Positions 6,925 through 15,402 of a stretch of 61,491 nucleotides of DNA are shown piece after piece. The position numbers were made by a program, and so were the translations under genes. Position 1 is the first letter of the stretch; each line of letters begins with the position of its first letter. The notes below the pieces were generated by a model. The model saw only the letters and a list, made by a program, of their open reading frames with translations. It ran no database searches and was not told where the DNA came from. The DNA is from a virus. Location of the stretch: the IMG/VR virus record IMGVR_UViG_3300040770_000247, positions 1 to 61,491 of that record, one strand, 5' to 3'.

Positions 6925-7923
6925 CTATTGGAAAACGGCAACAGTGTTATTTCGGAAGCCTGCTATCACAGCGCCGTTGGCTATTTCGTTATCGGTTTGC
7001 TCAGTAATACCGGCCCAAGTGATGTTGTTGAGCGAGGCGGTAGTTGAGTACGGGATAACACCCCGGCCCGCAGCCATCCCTGTCGCCTCACCTAGCACTT
7101 CATTGAACGCGATAGAGAGGCGCGGCATCCCGCCAATGCTGCCGTGTGAACAGCCAATGATTACGCCCACCGAAGGTGTACGGACAATACCGCGCACAGG
7201 GGTTTCCCCAAACGCACCGTTGGTGCTTTGGGAGGGAGTCGAATTGGTATGCACGAAGGCTGGGTTGGACACAGCCGATTCAACCGTAAACGGTAGTCCG
7301 TTTATATCGGAGGAGAGGATCATCCTGTAACTGCTTCGCACTGCTGTGACTAAGCCATCAATGTAAAGGCCAGTACCAGCCGCGTTATTAACCCGCGATA
7401 CCATTGAGTTCAAGATGCTGATAGTTGAGGTTCCTCCAACCGTTGTAACGGTCATTGGGGAGCCATTTACCCATACCTCGTAAGTCGTACCAATTACCTG
7501 TGCTACGTTTTCGAGGGTATACGTACTGACCTGAGCTATTGGCAAGGTGCCTGAGTAGTTGCTGGTGTCTGAAAACGCTGGAGTGCCTGAGCTAAGATCC
7601 GCAACACGGATAACCACACCTTCGACATAAACTGTGCCGCCTGGTGCGTAGGTAATAACTACGCTGCCTGATGAACCTGTAGGCACGGTGGCGGAGAAAA
7701 TAGCACCCCCTACGTTCGCAGCAGAGACTCCCCCTATGGTTACGGACGACACAACCCCAGTGACAGCCATACAAACAACAATTACCCGACCGGCTTCGGC
7801 TGCACCGAAACTGCAACCCGTAATGGTATGTACGTCCCCTACAGATGCGCCACGAGAGAACGCAGCTACCTGCTGGATTTTACCTCCGGCACCTGCTGCG
7901 CCAAGTAAAAAGTCCTTAATCAT
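6925..7923 (-). CDS. Distal tail fibre / receptor-binding candidate
   Basis: 332 residues, Gly/Ser/Thr/Val-rich beta protein. It starts with a MIKDFLLGAAGAGG motif common at the N-terminus of Pseudomonas and Burkholderia phage tail proteins. The C-terminal 150 residues are more variable in composition. Being last of the fibre genes before an assembly-like protein suggests receptor binding. No catalytic motif seen. Confidence 0.65.
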   Translation of the reverse strand: MIKDFLLGAAGAGGKIQQVAAFSRGASVGDVHTITGCSFGAAEAGRVIVVCMAVTGVVSSVTIGGVSAANVGGAIFSATVPTGSSGSVVITYAPGGTVYVEGVVIRVADLSSGTPAFSDTSNYSGTLPIAQVSTYTLENVAQVIGTTYEVWVNGSPMTVTTVGGTSTISILNSMVSRVNNAAGTGLYIDGLVTAVRSSYRMILSSDINGLPFTVESAVSNPAFVHTNSTPSQSTNGAFGETPVRGIVRTPSVGVIIGCSHGSIGGMPRLSIAFNEVLGEATGMAAGRGVIPYSTTASLNNITWAGITEQTDNEIANGAVIAGFRNNTVAVFQ

Positions 7924-8642
7924 TTAACGTCCACCCCTAGCACCAGCCCGCTCCAAGTCGTGCCGCCGTCATGGGTAAAGAACCCCAACACATCACGCCC
8001 CGCCGCTGTTAGCTTGGGGGCAGTAGCGCCTGCCCATTTAACTCCAGCCCACCACGTCACAACACCCGCCCCACCATTGGTAAGGTCAAGAAGGAAACTC
8101 GCTGTGGTGCCGCTCGCAGGCGTGTTGGCTACCGTAAAGGTAGTCGCCCCGGTGATGGTCTTGGTGTAAATATCTCCCGCACTTACGTCGATGCTGGAAG
8201 CTGGAATAGCTACCCGTGTGCCATACGTGGCCTTGCCAAAGGTCTGCACTGCTGTCCAAGTCCGCGCCACGTCCGTTTTAGCGGTGTCAGCGTCATACGC
8301 TTGCACCGTGACGCCGATAGCAGATGCGGGGAGCTTGGCGGCAAGGTCCGCCACGTACTCACCCGCCGTAAGCGACTGGTAAGCAAAAGTCGCACCGGAC
8401 CAGGCACGCGCTGTAGTGCCTTCGATACCACGAGTTACCCCATACAACACATTACCTATGCGTGAGGTATACCGGATGAACTCAACAAACGAAGGTCGAC
8501 CCACACTGTCTACAAGAGTCAGTACACCCCCATCAGTTGGTGGGTACTTATAAGGTGCTGTAGGCGCTACTAAAACAAGCTCAGTACTGCTGGCAGTAAC
8601 CGGAGTAACTAAAGTGCACTGTACAAAGTTTTCAATACTCAT
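7920..8642 (-). CDS. Tail fibre protein
   Basis: 240 residues; the N-terminal domain contains YGVTRGIEGTTARAW, a signature seen in many tail-fibre attachment domains, followed by an A-D-x-A-A-K linker and a Gly/Thr-rich C-terminal beta domain ending GTTWSGLVLGVDVK. It overlaps both neighbours by four bases, consistent with one operon. Confidence 0.75.
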   Translation of the reverse strand: MSIENFVQCTLVTPVTASSTELVLVAPTAPYKYPPTDGGVLTLVDSVGRPSFVEFIRYTSRIGNVLYGVTRGIEGTTARAWSGATFAYQSLTAGEYVADLAAKLPASAIGVTVQAYDADTAKTDVARTWTAVQTFGKATYGTRVAIPASSIDVSAGDIYTKTITGATTFTVANTPASGTTASFLLDLTNGGAGVVTWWAGVKWAGATAPKLTAAGRDVLGFFTHDGGTTWSGLVLGVDVK

Positions 8643-8956
8643 CGGTTACGCACCTTTACTTTAAATTCAATTTCTTTACGCCGGTCTTGTTCAGTCATGA
8701 CCACACAGGTGACCACATAATCCAGGTAATCAGTACCGCCACCAATCCAGATTTTAAAGGACACTGGAATTACACCCATCAGTACATATTCTGGATGGGG
8801 TGCCGGTCCTAATACCAGGCTGGGAACTTCTTCACTTACAGACGTTACAGTAAGTGCCACAGATTGAATGTCGTCCCCTGGGATGCTGGAAAACCAACCA
8901 GACATATCCACGTCATAATCCAGTACATCATTGGGTTGTTTTAAATATGTCTGCAT
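8639..8956 (-). CDS. Phage fibre-tail adaptor-like protein
   Basis: 105 residues with KQPNDVLDYDVDMSGWF near the start and a beta-sandwich with YLDYVVTCVV and EIEFKVKV. This is the pattern of the small fibre-tail adaptor proteins that join fibres to tails in several tailed phages. Four-base overlap with the next fibre gene supports that role. Confidence 0.65.
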   Translation of the reverse strand: MQTYLKQPNDVLDYDVDMSGWFSSIPGDDIQSVALTVTSVSEEVPSLVLGPAPHPEYVLMGVIPVSFKIWIGGGTDYLDYVVTCVVMTEQDRRKEIEFKVKVRNR

Positions 8957-8963
8957 GGATGCC

Positions 8964-10481
8964 TCATATAATCAAAATTCGGTTATCCAATTCGACTGTA
9001 ATAGTTCTCTGTTCCATCAAACTATAAAGGGTACGTTCACCTGGTGCAGGCACCAAATCATTTACTTGGTTTGCACCAATACCAATAGCCACTGCGTTAC
9101 CGTAGCCAATAGAAAAATGGCCACGGATAGAGCGGCTTTGTAGGGTAGACGTCGCAACAGATACAAGAGGTAAAACATCGTACTGTACGGTTGCCTGTAA
9201 AGAAGCAACTGCAGTGGTTGAAGAACTCCCAGTACGAATCCGAGTACCTGCCGCAGTACTCACTGCACGAGCTATCGCAACACCATAACCTACACGGTTA
9301 CGTATGTTTCTATTGTTACTGGCAGAAGCACTACCCCCACTCGGTAGTGGGTATACCAAAACAGTGCGGTATTGCCGACCATTAAGAGCAGCCACCCCAT
9401 AGCCGACATCAGGGTAAACTTTAGTGATGGTTACTTTAGTAGCGATCACTTGAGTCGCTGAACACGTTGCACCTGCAACCGCACCGTATGTTTTGGTATT
9501 AACAGTTACCGCTGAACCCGATCCAATAGCAACGCCTGCAGCACTGCCTTTAGCCTTAGCCAGTAGTTTGGATACGCCTGTAGCAGTCGAAGAGGAGTCT
9601 CCGCTTATTGCTGTTGCAGCAGTTGATGCTGCCAAGCCATCCCCTAACAATACCGCTGTGGCAATACCTGTCCCGCGTACACCAATCTGGAAATAGCCGT
9701 TACCCGAAGCAAGCGCAGTAGCCCAACCAGTTTGAGCCTGGTGAATACCAATAAAGGTGTTTTCAACGGCTGCAGTGCATTCCGCAAAACCAGTCGCAGT
9801 AAAGTACCGGATACCCCCAACTTGTACTGCAGGCTCGCCTGATCCAAAACCTACTGCAGTGCCTACGCCTGCACCACCGTGTTCGTGCACACACACAGCA
9901 GAGGCACTACTCTGTGCGTACCCTGCACCGCCTGCACCTACTTGTTGGGAAGCACTCCCTAAAAGAGATGCTGCAGCTTCTGCAGTACTTCCCCCAACGT
10001 AATAAGTGGTACCGAATCCCCAAGCGTTTGCAAAAGCTGGAGAAGGTGCACCAATCTGCGAAACAGACCCTTCTGCTTCAGCAGAGGCTGTTGCATTAGC
10101 AGCGTGCCCACGTGCTTTGGCGTAACGGAACATCGATCCGTTGAGGGTGGCTTCTGCCATCACCCAACCATAAGCGCTGTACTGCACTTGTGCGTTGAGG
10201 GTGGATGCTGCATCCGCCTTAGCAGATGACGTACCTGAACCCGCATACAGAATCTCAGGTGAGCCTGTAGCACTGGCAGTTGCAGAAGAGAGGGAAACAC
10301 CTGCACTGGTTTGCCTGAAAGCGTTGCTTTCGGCCTGAGCCAGAACTTCAACAATCCCCCCCGAAGGGTGGATCGTATTGAAATACCCTTGAGCTTGGGC
10401 CGAACACAGCGCTATACCTGCCGCAGAAACAAGTCCTACAGCAGACCCGCCGAATACCGTCCGACCAAAGCGCAAGACCAT
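8964..10481 (-). CDS. Ala/Gly/Ser-rich repetitive tail protein
   Basis: 505 residues of strongly biased composition with loose GxAxA-type repeats (for example GHAANATASAEAEGS) through residues 40-460 and a C-terminal R-T-L-Y-S-L-M segment. The regular small-residue pattern suggests a solenoid or polyglycine-like shaft in a tail fibre. The N-terminal stretch (residues 1-31) resembles a hydrophobic leader but probably is not a secretion signal in this context. Function inferred from position among fibre genes. Confidence 0.65.
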   Translation of the reverse strand: MVLRFGRTVFGGSAVGLVSAAGIALCSAQAQGYFNTIHPSGGIVEVLAQAESNAFRQTSAGVSLSSATASATGSPEILYAGSGTSSAKADAASTLNAQVQYSAYGWVMAEATLNGSMFRYAKARGHAANATASAEAEGSVSQIGAPSPAFANAWGFGTTYYVGGSTAEAAASLLGSASQQVGAGGAGYAQSSASAVCVHEHGGAGVGTAVGFGSGEPAVQVGGIRYFTATGFAECTAAVENTFIGIHQAQTGWATALASGNGYFQIGVRGTGIATAVLLGDGLAASTAATAISGDSSSTATGVSKLLAKAKGSAAGVAIGSGSAVTVNTKTYGAVAGATCSATQVIATKVTITKVYPDVGYGVAALNGRQYRTVLVYPLPSGGSASASNNRNIRNRVGYGVAIARAVSTAAGTRIRTGSSSTTAVASLQATVQYDVLPLVSVATSTLQSRSIRGHFSIGYGNAVAIGIGANQVNDLVPAPGERTLYSLMEQRTITVELDNRILII

Positions 10482-10485
10482 AGGA

Positions 10486-10890
10486 TTAACTCAACGTGAT
10501 GATGAGAGAACCTACGGGAAACGACAGTACGTCAGTTGGGTCAAGTGTTTTAGGGTTAAGCATGGCGGCGTGATACAGCAAGTTACCGCTGTTCTGTGCG
10601 TCAAAAATACCCCAATGAGTGACGGTCTTTTGAGCATCCACAATTGCTGGGAAGATCAAGTTACGCGTATTACTGGACGAGCCGTTAGCAGGCACAGTAA
10701 AACCATCAGAAGCAACTGTGGTGTGCGCACGCTGGCGAACATAACCACTATCCACCAGTTCAAGGCCTGTACCAGCATCCGTAGGGTTAGCGGTGAACAG
10801 TGCCACGAACACCGAAGAACCTGTGTAAGTAGAGCCGCGCAGAGTAGCGTTGATTAGTGTACTTTCAAGGTGATCAGAAAAAGCAGACAT
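10486..10890 (-). CDS. Phage tail fibre/virion protein
   Basis: 134 residues with the pattern YTGSSVFVALFTANPTDAG, GYVRQR and a C-terminal NPKTLDPTDVLSFPVGSL. Such proteins are common in siphovirus tail-fibre clusters of Pseudomonas-type phages and are probable virion beta proteins. It lies four bases from the next gene. Confidence 0.75.
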   Translation of the reverse strand: MSAFSDHLESTLINATLRGSTYTGSSVFVALFTANPTDAGTGLELVDSGYVRQRAHTTVASDGFTVPANGSSSNTRNLIFPAIVDAQKTVTHWGIFDAQNSGNLLYHAAMLNPKTLDPTDVLSFPVGSLIITLS

Positions 10891-10904
10891 AGTGTCTCCA
10901 AGTA

Positions 10905-10930
10905 GTAGAGGGAGTTAGAAAGCCCTCTAC
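10905..10930 (-). other. Hairpin in the tail operon
   Basis: Stem GTAGAGGG / CCCTCTAC with a ten-base loop, in the 136-base gap between two tail genes. No T-run follows, so it may be an RNA-processing or stabilising hairpin rather than a terminator. I see no gene in the rest of this gap. Confidence 0.4.
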
Positions 10931-11026
10931 CTTGAAGACGTACTTCTAGAATATCAGATAGGTAACTCTGATAGTGCCGCCAATCTAACTACACCTACCA
11001 CTTGGGTCAAATTAACATCGTACTTG

Positions 11027-11401
11027 TTACCACTGTTCTGTACTAATATCCCTGAGGGTTACCACCTGCCCTAAGTTCTTCTTGGTTTTTAACAACGAGG
11101 CCCGTGCAAACACTGATTGAATGCGCGCACCCATATTAGCGGTCGCTTCTTCAATCAACGCACTCATAGTGGTCTCGGAAAGTTCGACAGTGGTGTTATC
11201 CGCCATCTTCCACAGTACCCGCTCACCGGGGCCGTTAAGGGAAGCCAGTACTAAACGCATGCGCTGTTCGCTTTGAGCATCAAACTGCAAGATGCCCCTG
11301 GAGGTTTTCACCAACTTCTCTGCACTGTCCCTGGCCGCATTAATATCCTCCACTGAAGCCACTTGTTGGCGCAGCTCGTCGTAACTACCTAACGATGGCA
11401 T
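11027..11401 (-). CDS. DUF4376-like tail assembly protein
   Basis: 124 residues from ATG 11401 (MPSLGSYDELRQQ); a longer reading lacks a ribosome-binding site. Motifs VASVEDINAARDSAEKL and SRGILQFDAQSEQRM with W-K-M-A-D-N-T-T-V match DUF4376-type tail-fibre assembly proteins. It overlaps the preceding gene by 17 bases. Confidence 0.7.
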   Translation of the reverse strand: MPSLGSYDELRQQVASVEDINAARDSAEKLVKTSRGILQFDAQSEQRMRLVLASLNGPGERVLWKMADNTTVELSETTMSALIEEATANMGARIQSVFARASLLKTKKNLGQVVTLRDISTEQW

Positions 11402-11783
11402 TGAGGGACATCTCCTGGTAGGGGAAAAGACTAAAAGAAAAATCAAAGGTGCCTGCTGTTACAGACGACCACTCAATGTAGCCATCGTTTACTACCGCGG
11501 TACCCCCTGGATAACGCACCGTACACCCAATAGGTATTTTACTGATTCGGATTACTTGGCCAGTGGCCACAGTGAGTCCGTTTTTAATCTCCAAAGGAAA
11601 CACAGGTCGCGGCACCACGGACCCTGCTACAAAGTAGAAGAGTTGTCCGTCAATCTTCTCCCCCCAGAGAATTTCCTCTTTGCTGGGGTTCTGTATTTGT
11701 AAGTGCACGGTCTCCTCATCAGGGGCTTCTACGGTCATTAATACTTGGCCTTGCTCTTTTTCATACACCGTTGCAGTAATCAT
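11385..11783 (-). CDS. Tail-fibre associated protein
   Basis: 132 residues, mostly beta. The opening MITATVYEKEQGQVL followed by a small N-terminal domain resembles proteins found between central fibre and fibre-assembly genes in siphoviruses. Function not established. Confidence 0.55.
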   Translation of the reverse strand: MITATVYEKEQGQVLMTVEAPDEETVHLQIQNPSKEEILWGEKIDGQLFYFVAGSVVPRPVFPLEIKNGLTVATGQVIRISKIPIGCTVRYPGGTAVVNDGYIEWSSVTAGTFDFSFSLFPYQEMSLNAIVR

Positions 11784-11786
11784 TAC

Positions 11787-12335
11787 TTACCTCTTTCTAA
11801 AACCAACTGTGACCGCACCAATTAAACCTAAGCTTAAGCTGCCTTCCCGTTTTACGGAGGAATCCCCATTTTTACTGGAGGTTCTTGTTATATAGTAAGT
11901 AAAGGTTGAACCCTGTAACACCACTTGGTAATACGATGTTCCACTGACATCACTGTCAATAAAACGAGCCACCTGAAAAAACCCTATGGTGGTGGCGAGT
12001 CCTATACTTGCCCGCTGCAGCAATTGCCCGTTTTTATACAATGTAATGTAACCAGGGAAGTTTGTAGAGGGACCATAGCTTAATACCGACAGGGGAATAG
12101 TAATGTCTGCCACGGACGCGTCCACTTGACCGGGTACTGCAAATGCAGCTGAGGTACTTCCCTGAGGAAAGTTGAACCCTATATAGGCAGATACCGCCCC
12201 GTCCCGCACATTAACGTGAGAAATAGCATTGATGTTCTGGGCAGAAAAAGTACCCGAAAAGGTGCCGTTACCTGCCACCATAATGCCCCGCAACTTGCTC
12301 GTTGAGTCATTGAATTCCGCATACCCCGTGTCCAC
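11787..12335 (-). CDS. Mini tail-tip protein 3 with shared FSGTFSAQ module
   Basis: 182 residues. The N-terminal 45 residues (AEFND...GTFSGTFSAQNINA) match those of the two upstream genes; the rest is a distinct beta domain. GTG start after GGGG, directly following the previous stop. A shared docking module with a variable domain suggests interchangeable tail-tip decorations. Confidence 0.65.
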   Translation of the reverse strand: MDTGYAEFNDSTSKLRGIMVAGNGTFSGTFSAQNINAISHVNVRDGAVSAYIGFNFPQGSTSAAFAVPGQVDASVADITIPLSVLSYGPSTNFPGYITLYKNGQLLQRASIGLATTIGFFQVARFIDSDVSGTSYYQVVLQGSTFTYYITRTSSKNGDSSVKREGSLSLGLIGAVTVGFRKR

Positions 12336-12336
12336 A

Positions 12337-12783
12337 CTAACCCCCCGTTGCTCTGATGTACCGGCATAGAATCAGACCAGAGCTTGCACCCGATCCTGCT
12401 GAGCGTAGGTGCACCGTGTGCTTCCCTTGACCCAACAACACTAACTCCACAAAAGGCAGTAAAGGTTGATTGGGGGATCTACGGTTTCTATTAATACGCC
12501 AGCCTCCGTCTACAGTCACACCCCCGGCATAAGTACCGTACGCCACAATTTCTACCCACGCTGACGTGTCAGGGATGTCTAACTCAATGGCGACCAGTAC
12601 AGAACCTGCACTTTGGGATGCCCTGGTGTACGTAATAAGACGGTCATACGTGACTTGGTTGTAGTTAATATTAAGGGTGTCTACAGCATTAATAGCCTGC
12701 GCAGTAAGTTTGAATTTAGCTGACCCTGATGCCGCTTTCAGGTGTCCGCGAAACAATGTGTTAGACAGCTCAACAAACGACAT
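12337..12783 (-). CDS. Mini tail-tip protein 2 with shared LTAQAINA module
   Basis: 148 residues. N-terminal VELSNTLFRG...KLTAQAINAVDTLNI aligns with its two neighbours; the C-terminal domain differs. Its start lies one base after the stop of the upstream gene, so the trio is one operon. Probably a virion tail-tip or fibre component. Confidence 0.65.
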   Translation of the reverse strand: MSFVELSNTLFRGHLKAASGSAKFKLTAQAINAVDTLNINYNQVTYDRLITYTRASQSAGSVLVAIELDIPDTSAWVEIVAYGTYAGGVTVDGGWRINRNRRSPNQPLLPFVELVLLGQGKHTVHLRSAGSGASSGLILCRYIRATGG

Positions 12784-12784
12784 A

Positions 12785-13321
12785 CTATTTCCTGAAGTAA
12801 TCGGTTCTAAACACCGTGTTTACAAATTCAATGTACATATTGGTGGTTCTGTCTTCCACCCTTAAATCCATGGATATGGTGTAAGCACCTGGAGCAGGGG
12901 CACGGTATACAATTTCAGAGTACATATCACCATACAACTTGTAAAAGTCCCCTAAAGGAATCCAATTGGGTGTGGTGTATATAACTAGGCCGTTTATCCT
13001 AAAACGCAATTGAGCAGGAAAGTGCCAGTTCTCGCTGCCTTTTCGATCGTAAACGCTGTATTGGATAGCTGTATTTAACCACCCACCTTGATGATCCTCA
13101 GAAGGTACTAAGACTGTGTGTGAGTGCACAGACCGCCACACAGAGTCGTCGTCAAATCCATTAGACTTAGCACGCGTACTGACTGTGGTTCGTGCTACAG
13201 AGTTACCTGCAATGTTGATGTTGTTAGCCGCGTTAATGGCCTGTGCGGTTAACGTCCCTGAGAACGTCCCATCCAATCCAGACACGTCACCTGCAAAGGT
13301 GGCGTCATTAAACTCCGCCAT
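12785..13321 (-). CDS. Mini tail-tip protein 1 with shared FSGTLTAQ module
   Basis: 178 residues from ATG 13321 (MAEFNDATF). Residues 1-45 contain GTFSGTLTAQAINAANNINI, the module shared with the two following genes. The C-terminal part is beta-rich with no known enzyme motif. It follows the gpJ-like gene. Confidence 0.65.
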   Translation of the reverse strand: MAEFNDATFAGDVSGLDGTFSGTLTAQAINAANNINIAGNSVARTTVSTRAKSNGFDDDSVWRSVHSHTVLVPSEDHQGGWLNTAIQYSVYDRKGSENWHFPAQLRFRINGLVIYTTPNWIPLGDFYKLYGDMYSEIVYRAPAPGAYTISMDLRVEDRTTNMYIEFVNTVFRTDYFRK

Positions 13322-13377
13322 GAACAACCCAGTTGTTGTACTGCCATCTCCCTGTGGGTAAGCCAGGGCGATGGCGT

Positions 13378-14544
13378 CTACTTTTTTATGATCCAGCCAC
13401 GGACACCCGGCACATAGTTATCTGACTTAAGGTCACCCTTGATGTTGGCATTAGTAATCGAAAGATTTTCTACTTCAATGTATTTGGCCTGTAGCTTACC
13501 GTTAGCAAATGCCAGGCTGCCGTCATCTGCACGTAGTTTGTTAAACGTCAGGGAGTTGATTACTGCCCCGTTAATAAAGACTTCATTACCTGCAACAATG
13601 AATGGGCGTATGCCTGTTGTAGTAGAGCGGCCTACGAAGAATGCATCTACATCAAAGCCTGCCTGCACTTCACTTACTGTGCCGTCATCAGAGGCATAGA
13701 TACCAAAGCCACCGATCAAACCATTGACCTGAACCTTGGCCGTCCATTGAGCACTGAGCGTCACAATGCGCCCATCCACTCGCTCAATATCGCTGCTCAT
13801 GGACTGCTCTACCTGGCTTAGATTGCTCCCCAGTTGAGCCTCTGCTTGAGACACCCTCAGTGCACTAGCAGCGTCCACCTCCACAATAACTTGGGACAAG
13901 TCCTGAATAGAGGCTGTGTTTTGCTCAACACTTGCGTACAGGGTGTTTGCTACCCCTACAAAGGCTGAGTCGGCCTCCGCCCGAGCGATGGCTTCTGTTT
14001 GTACCAATGCACGGGTTTCTTCTGAGAAGGCCTGGATCGTGTTAAACGAAGCCCCCAAGGCATCATCATTTAATGCCCGGTCCAGTATCTCTTGAGAGAG
14101 ATCAAAGGCATTAACCTTAATACGGTCAATTTCAGCTTTAAGGGTTTGTGATAGAACCCCTTCATTAATCTTACCGCTGAGTGATTCTATAGTGTCTTCA
14201 ATACTGCTTCGCGCCGTACTACTGGCAGGCCCAATAACATCCCCTACGGTGCCATTAATGGAAACAATCCTGATCCAGTAGTAATACTGAATAGGGGTGG
14301 CTGAGTCGATGCGATCAAAGAAAAAAGAGCCATCGACAATGGCATGTTGCACCATAGTCGTTGGGTCAAACGATGAACTTCTGAATAGTATTACATGCGC
14401 AACGGCATGCGGGTTTACTCCAGGGTACGTCCACGCTACATCAATACCACCAAACCCAGGGCTTGCGTACAAGATACTGTTGTTATCGGGATCACCTGGT
14501 TTGGGACCGCTCCACTGGCCAGTACCGCAAAAATCAATACTCAT
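13378..14544 (-). CDS. Central tail fibre/tip protein with lambda gpJ-type C-terminal (DUF1983-like) domain
   Basis: 388 residues. An N-terminal fibronectin-like segment (VAWTYPGVNPHAVAHVILF), a long coiled coil (about 95-255, including AIARAEADSAF), then TAKVQVNGLIGGFGIYASD and RPFIVAGNEVFINGA, the DUF1983-like domain of siphovirus central fibres. It looks like the C-terminal half of a gpJ-type protein, the rest being absent. First gene of the leftward tail operon. Suggests exchange with a siphovirus. Confidence 0.75.
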   Translation of the reverse strand: MSIDFCGTGQWSGPKPGDPDNNSILYASPGFGGIDVAWTYPGVNPHAVAHVILFRSSSFDPTTMVQHAIVDGSFFFDRIDSATPIQYYYWIRIVSINGTVGDVIGPASSTARSSIEDTIESLSGKINEGVLSQTLKAEIDRIKVNAFDLSQEILDRALNDDALGASFNTIQAFSEETRALVQTEAIARAEADSAFVGVANTLYASVEQNTASIQDLSQVIVEVDAASALRVSQAEAQLGSNLSQVEQSMSSDIERVDGRIVTLSAQWTAKVQVNGLIGGFGIYASDDGTVSEVQAGFDVDAFFVGRSTTTGIRPFIVAGNEVFINGAVINSLTFNKLRADDGSLAFANGKLQAKYIEVENLSITNANIKGDLKSDNYVPGVRGWIIKK

Positions 14545-14664
14545 ACACTTCCCCGGTTAAACAAAGTCACGCATTGTACAAGACAGTTAGCGATTGAGTT
14601 CTTAAACTACTCGACCCTCAACCGTAGTGCCACTCTTCCACTCACCTCTATTACAGGAACTTTA

Positions 14665-15402
14665 ATGCACGCTAAATACGAAGACCACTATCTCACCGAT
14701 AGTGCGGTGGCGAACTATGCTCGCCATTCTTTTGCCGACCTGGCGAAGAACTTCACGGAAGAACAAAACAACAACCTGATTCGTTTCCTGGCTCGCGGTA
14801 TGAAGTCGGGTGACTGGGACAGCCTCATCAAGAAGATGGTGGATGTCACTGACTACAACAAAGCCAAAGACCTGGCTAACTACTTGCGCAGTATTCCAGA
14901 ACATTGGGTTCCCTTCGCACACCCACACATTACCTTGCGTATGTCGGCACCGGTGCCCATTGCTCGTCAGGCGTTTAAGCACAAGATTGGTTTCGTGGAA
15001 TCAGAAGAGTCCCGTCGCTATATAACGTCCACCCCTACCTTGTTCATCCCTACGCACTTTCGTGCTGCTGCTGAAGACGTAAAACAAGGCAGTGCAGGTA
15101 TCCATGAAGACACCGAACTATGGCAGGCCGAATACAGGGATAACTGGGCTGCTGCCCTGCACCTGTACAAATCAATGCTAAGAGGGGGTGTCTGCCCTGA
15201 ACAAGCGCGCATGGTCTTACCCCAAGGCACTGAAGTGAACTGGGTATGGACTGGCTCGCTATACGCATTCTCCCAAGCTTATGTCGCCCGCAGCGATGCG
15301 CACGCACAAAAAGAGATCCAAGACCTGTTTGCTGAGGTCGACCAGATCATCCGTCCACTCTTCCCAGTCAGCTGGGCCGCACTCGTTGGGGAGACCAAAT
15401 GA
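14665..15402 (+). CDS. thyX: FAD-dependent thymidylate synthase ThyX
   Basis: 245 residues from ATG 14665 (AGGA ten bases upstream). It methylates dUMP using methylene-tetrahydrofolate and FAD. The ThyX motif appears as FKHKIGFVESEESRRY, a variant of RHRxxSxNExSxRY with Lys replacing the two Arg, and MVLPQGTEVNWVWTGSL is the second flavin/substrate region. First of a thyX-nrdB-nrdA group supplying dNTPs; the stop overlaps the nrdB start by four bases. Confidence 0.95.
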   Translation: MHAKYEDHYLTDSAVANYARHSFADLAKNFTEEQNNNLIRFLARGMKSGDWDSLIKKMVDVTDYNKAKDLANYLRSIPEHWVPFAHPHITLRMSAPVPIARQAFKHKIGFVESEESRRYITSTPTLFIPTHFRAAAEDVKQGSAGIHEDTELWQAEYRDNWAAALHLYKSMLRGGVCPEQARMVLPQGTEVNWVWTGSLYAFSQAYVARSDAHAQKEIQDLFAEVDQIIRPLFPVSWAALVGETK

